Positions 63,093-64,000 of a DNA stretch of 64,000 nt are shown one piece after another; the first letter of the stretch is position 1, and each line of letters starts with the position of its first letter. The stretch lies in the NCBI RefSeq assembly GCF_900188225.1, contig NZ_FZOC01000003.1, positions 62,001 through 126,000 of the forward strand, written 5' to 3'. The DNA is from Humidesulfovibrio mexicanus (lineage in GTDB: Bacteria > Desulfobacterota > Desulfovibrionia > Desulfovibrionales > Desulfovibrionaceae). The notes under the pieces are model-generated. The model was not told the origin of the DNA, made no database searches, and worked only from the letters and a program-made list of their open reading frames with translations. The position numbers and the translations under genes are program-made.

Positions 63093-64000
63093 TCAGCCCG
63101 GAGCGGAGCGGAAGCGTTCCAGCATGGCCGCAAGCTCGGCCCGGCCCTCGGGGCCGACAGGGGCGAGGTAGGCGTTGAGCGCGGCTTGGCGCTGACACGC
63201 TGCTTGCGCCCTGGCGCGCGCGGCCAGGGGCGGCAGCAGGGCGCGCGCTGCGCGGCGGCAGTACTTGGGCAGTTTCTGGATAAAATTCTTGCGGCCTCCT
63301 GGCAGGCAATAGCCGTCCACAAAGGCCTGGACCGAGGCCAGCACCGCGCGTCTGGCCGCGTCCGCGTCCAGCCCGGCCGTGCGCCCAAGCAGGGCCGTCA
63401 TCCTGTCCACGAAGCGCTGGTAGACGGGGCGGTATTCCGGCGCCGTAGAGACCACAAGCAGGTTGTGGTTCTTGCGGCCGCCCAGGTCCTGGCTGGGCAC
63501 GATGTCGCGCAGGGTGTGCAGCGTGGGCAGCACGGCCACCTTGCCCAGAATGGCCGTGGCCATGCCCAGGGCCAGCTCGCTGGCCGCGTAGAAGCGTTCG
63601 GCCTCGTGCCCGGAGCCGAACGCCTCGCGCAGCACCTGGGCGCGCAGCACGGCATAAAACAGGGGCACGTAGGGTCGGCTCAGCTCCAGCAGGCGACCGG
63701 CCGGATCGCCGCTTGCGATGCGCGCCACGTGGGTGTCGGGGTAGCAGGGCTCCACCACGGCCTCGCCGGGTCCCCGCACCACCCGCACATAATGCCCGTG
63801 CGCGCCGCTGTGGTCAGGGTTGGCGTCGAGAAACGCCGCGCAGCGCAGGATGCTTGCGGTGGAGGTGAGGTCGTCGTCGGCGCAGAGCACGGCGTAGGGG
63901 GTTTGGAGCATGGCGGCCATGCGCTGGAGCTTTTCCTCGAAGGGCGCGCCGGGCAGGTGCAGGTAGCGCACGGCGGCGAACTCTTCGGCCGTGTCCATGG
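63093..64000 (-). CDS. Glycosyltransferase of the TIGR00180-like type, N-terminus outside the window
   Basis: At least 302 residues are in the window. AVLCADDDLTSTASILRCAAFLDANPDH contains a GT2-like DDD motif, and HNLLVVSTAPEYRPVYQRF and the C-terminal basic segment fit the TIGR00180 group. The Met at 63998 is probably internal, since the GT2 N-terminal domain before the DDD is too short; the frame continues to the window end. First seen gene of the leftward sugar operon. Confidence 0.7.
   Translation of the reverse strand, partial: MDTAEEFAAVRYLHLPGAPFEEKLQRMAAMLQTPYAVLCADDDLTSTASILRCAAFLDANPDHSGAHGHYVRVVRGPGEAVVEPCYPDTHVARIASGDPAGRLLELSRPYVPLFYAVLRAQVLREAFGSGHEAERFYAASELALGMATAILGKVAVLPTLHTLRDIVPSQDLGGRKNHNLLVVSTAPEYRPVYQRFVDRMTALLGRTAGLDADAARRAVLASVQAFVDGYCLPGGRKNFIQKLPKYCRRAARALLPPLAARARAQAACQRQAALNAYLAPVGPEGRAELAAMLERFRSAPG

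Overview
The window is a GC-rich bacterial chromosome segment. It most likely comes from a sulfate-reducing member of the Desulfovibrionales. The inference rests on a ferredoxin-dependent 2-oxoacid oxidoreductase operon, a TrmD fused to a second RNA methyltransferase domain, a DsrE-type gene with an in-frame UGA, and a high density of sigma54, c-di-GMP and chemotaxis genes. No rRNA, tRNA or CRISPR was seen. Most of the window is ordinary core genome, but four genes that look like phage head-morphogenesis or DNA-packaging genes are scattered among host genes.

Layout, left half. 0-9 kb: a MerR-like coiled-coil protein, queA, a four-subunit VorB-type 2-oxoacid:ferredoxin oxidoreductase, aroE, and a 1031-aa membrane protein with a PHP-like N-terminus. 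9.2-11.4 kb: a Bbp19-like gene, an Ala/Pro-rich lipoprotein, a GNAT-like gene and a scaffold-like gene. 11.7-16.6 kb: a 3'-5' exonuclease, prfC, an MFS transporter and an unknown membrane protein. 16.8-19.8 kb: a sigma54 promoter, a structured terminated leader, and a GH17-GT2 glucan synthase. 20-22.3 kb: a chemoreceptor and CheW enclosed by an 88-bp direct repeat. 22.5-23.9 kb: a complete phage terminase large subunit. 24-30.3 kb: an NtrB/NtrC-like pair, an RND/ABC adaptor, a MacB-like ATPase without a permease, and a radical SAM protein.

Layout, right half. 30.4-38.2 kb: argS, a SPOR protein, an HD-GYP protein, phosphomannomutase, a CI-like repressor lacking protease residues, a secreted protein and a degenerate GGDEF protein. 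38.4-44.6 kb: the translation operon ffh-rpsP-khpA-rimM-trmD-rplS, then a broken or Sec-encoding dsrE, rnhB and yraN. 44.65-45.4 kb: four 157-bp tandem repeats and an RHS C-terminal remnant. 45.5-50.7 kb: glnA, mtgA, a YdcZ-like protein, a UbiA-type prenyltransferase and MscS. 50.7-56.4 kb: a hybrid kinase, a MetX-MetW fusion and MetY. 56.5-64 kb: a leftward operon for a CDP-linked, probably C-branched deoxysugar (rfbF, rfbG, epimerase, C-methyltransferase) with glycosyltransferases.

Main observation. The terminase, Bbp19-like and scaffold-like genes lie up to about 14 kb apart and on both strands, yet share an upstream element (GTCyTTTT...GCCAA...CGGG). That element sits 46-47 bases before a TAyrCT -10 box, with a CrTCC block in the -35 position; the GNAT-like gene has a weaker copy. 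I interpret this as a dispersed, coordinately controlled set of domesticated phage genes, possibly a gene transfer agent (GTA). The DNA motif is visible directly; the GTA reading is inference.
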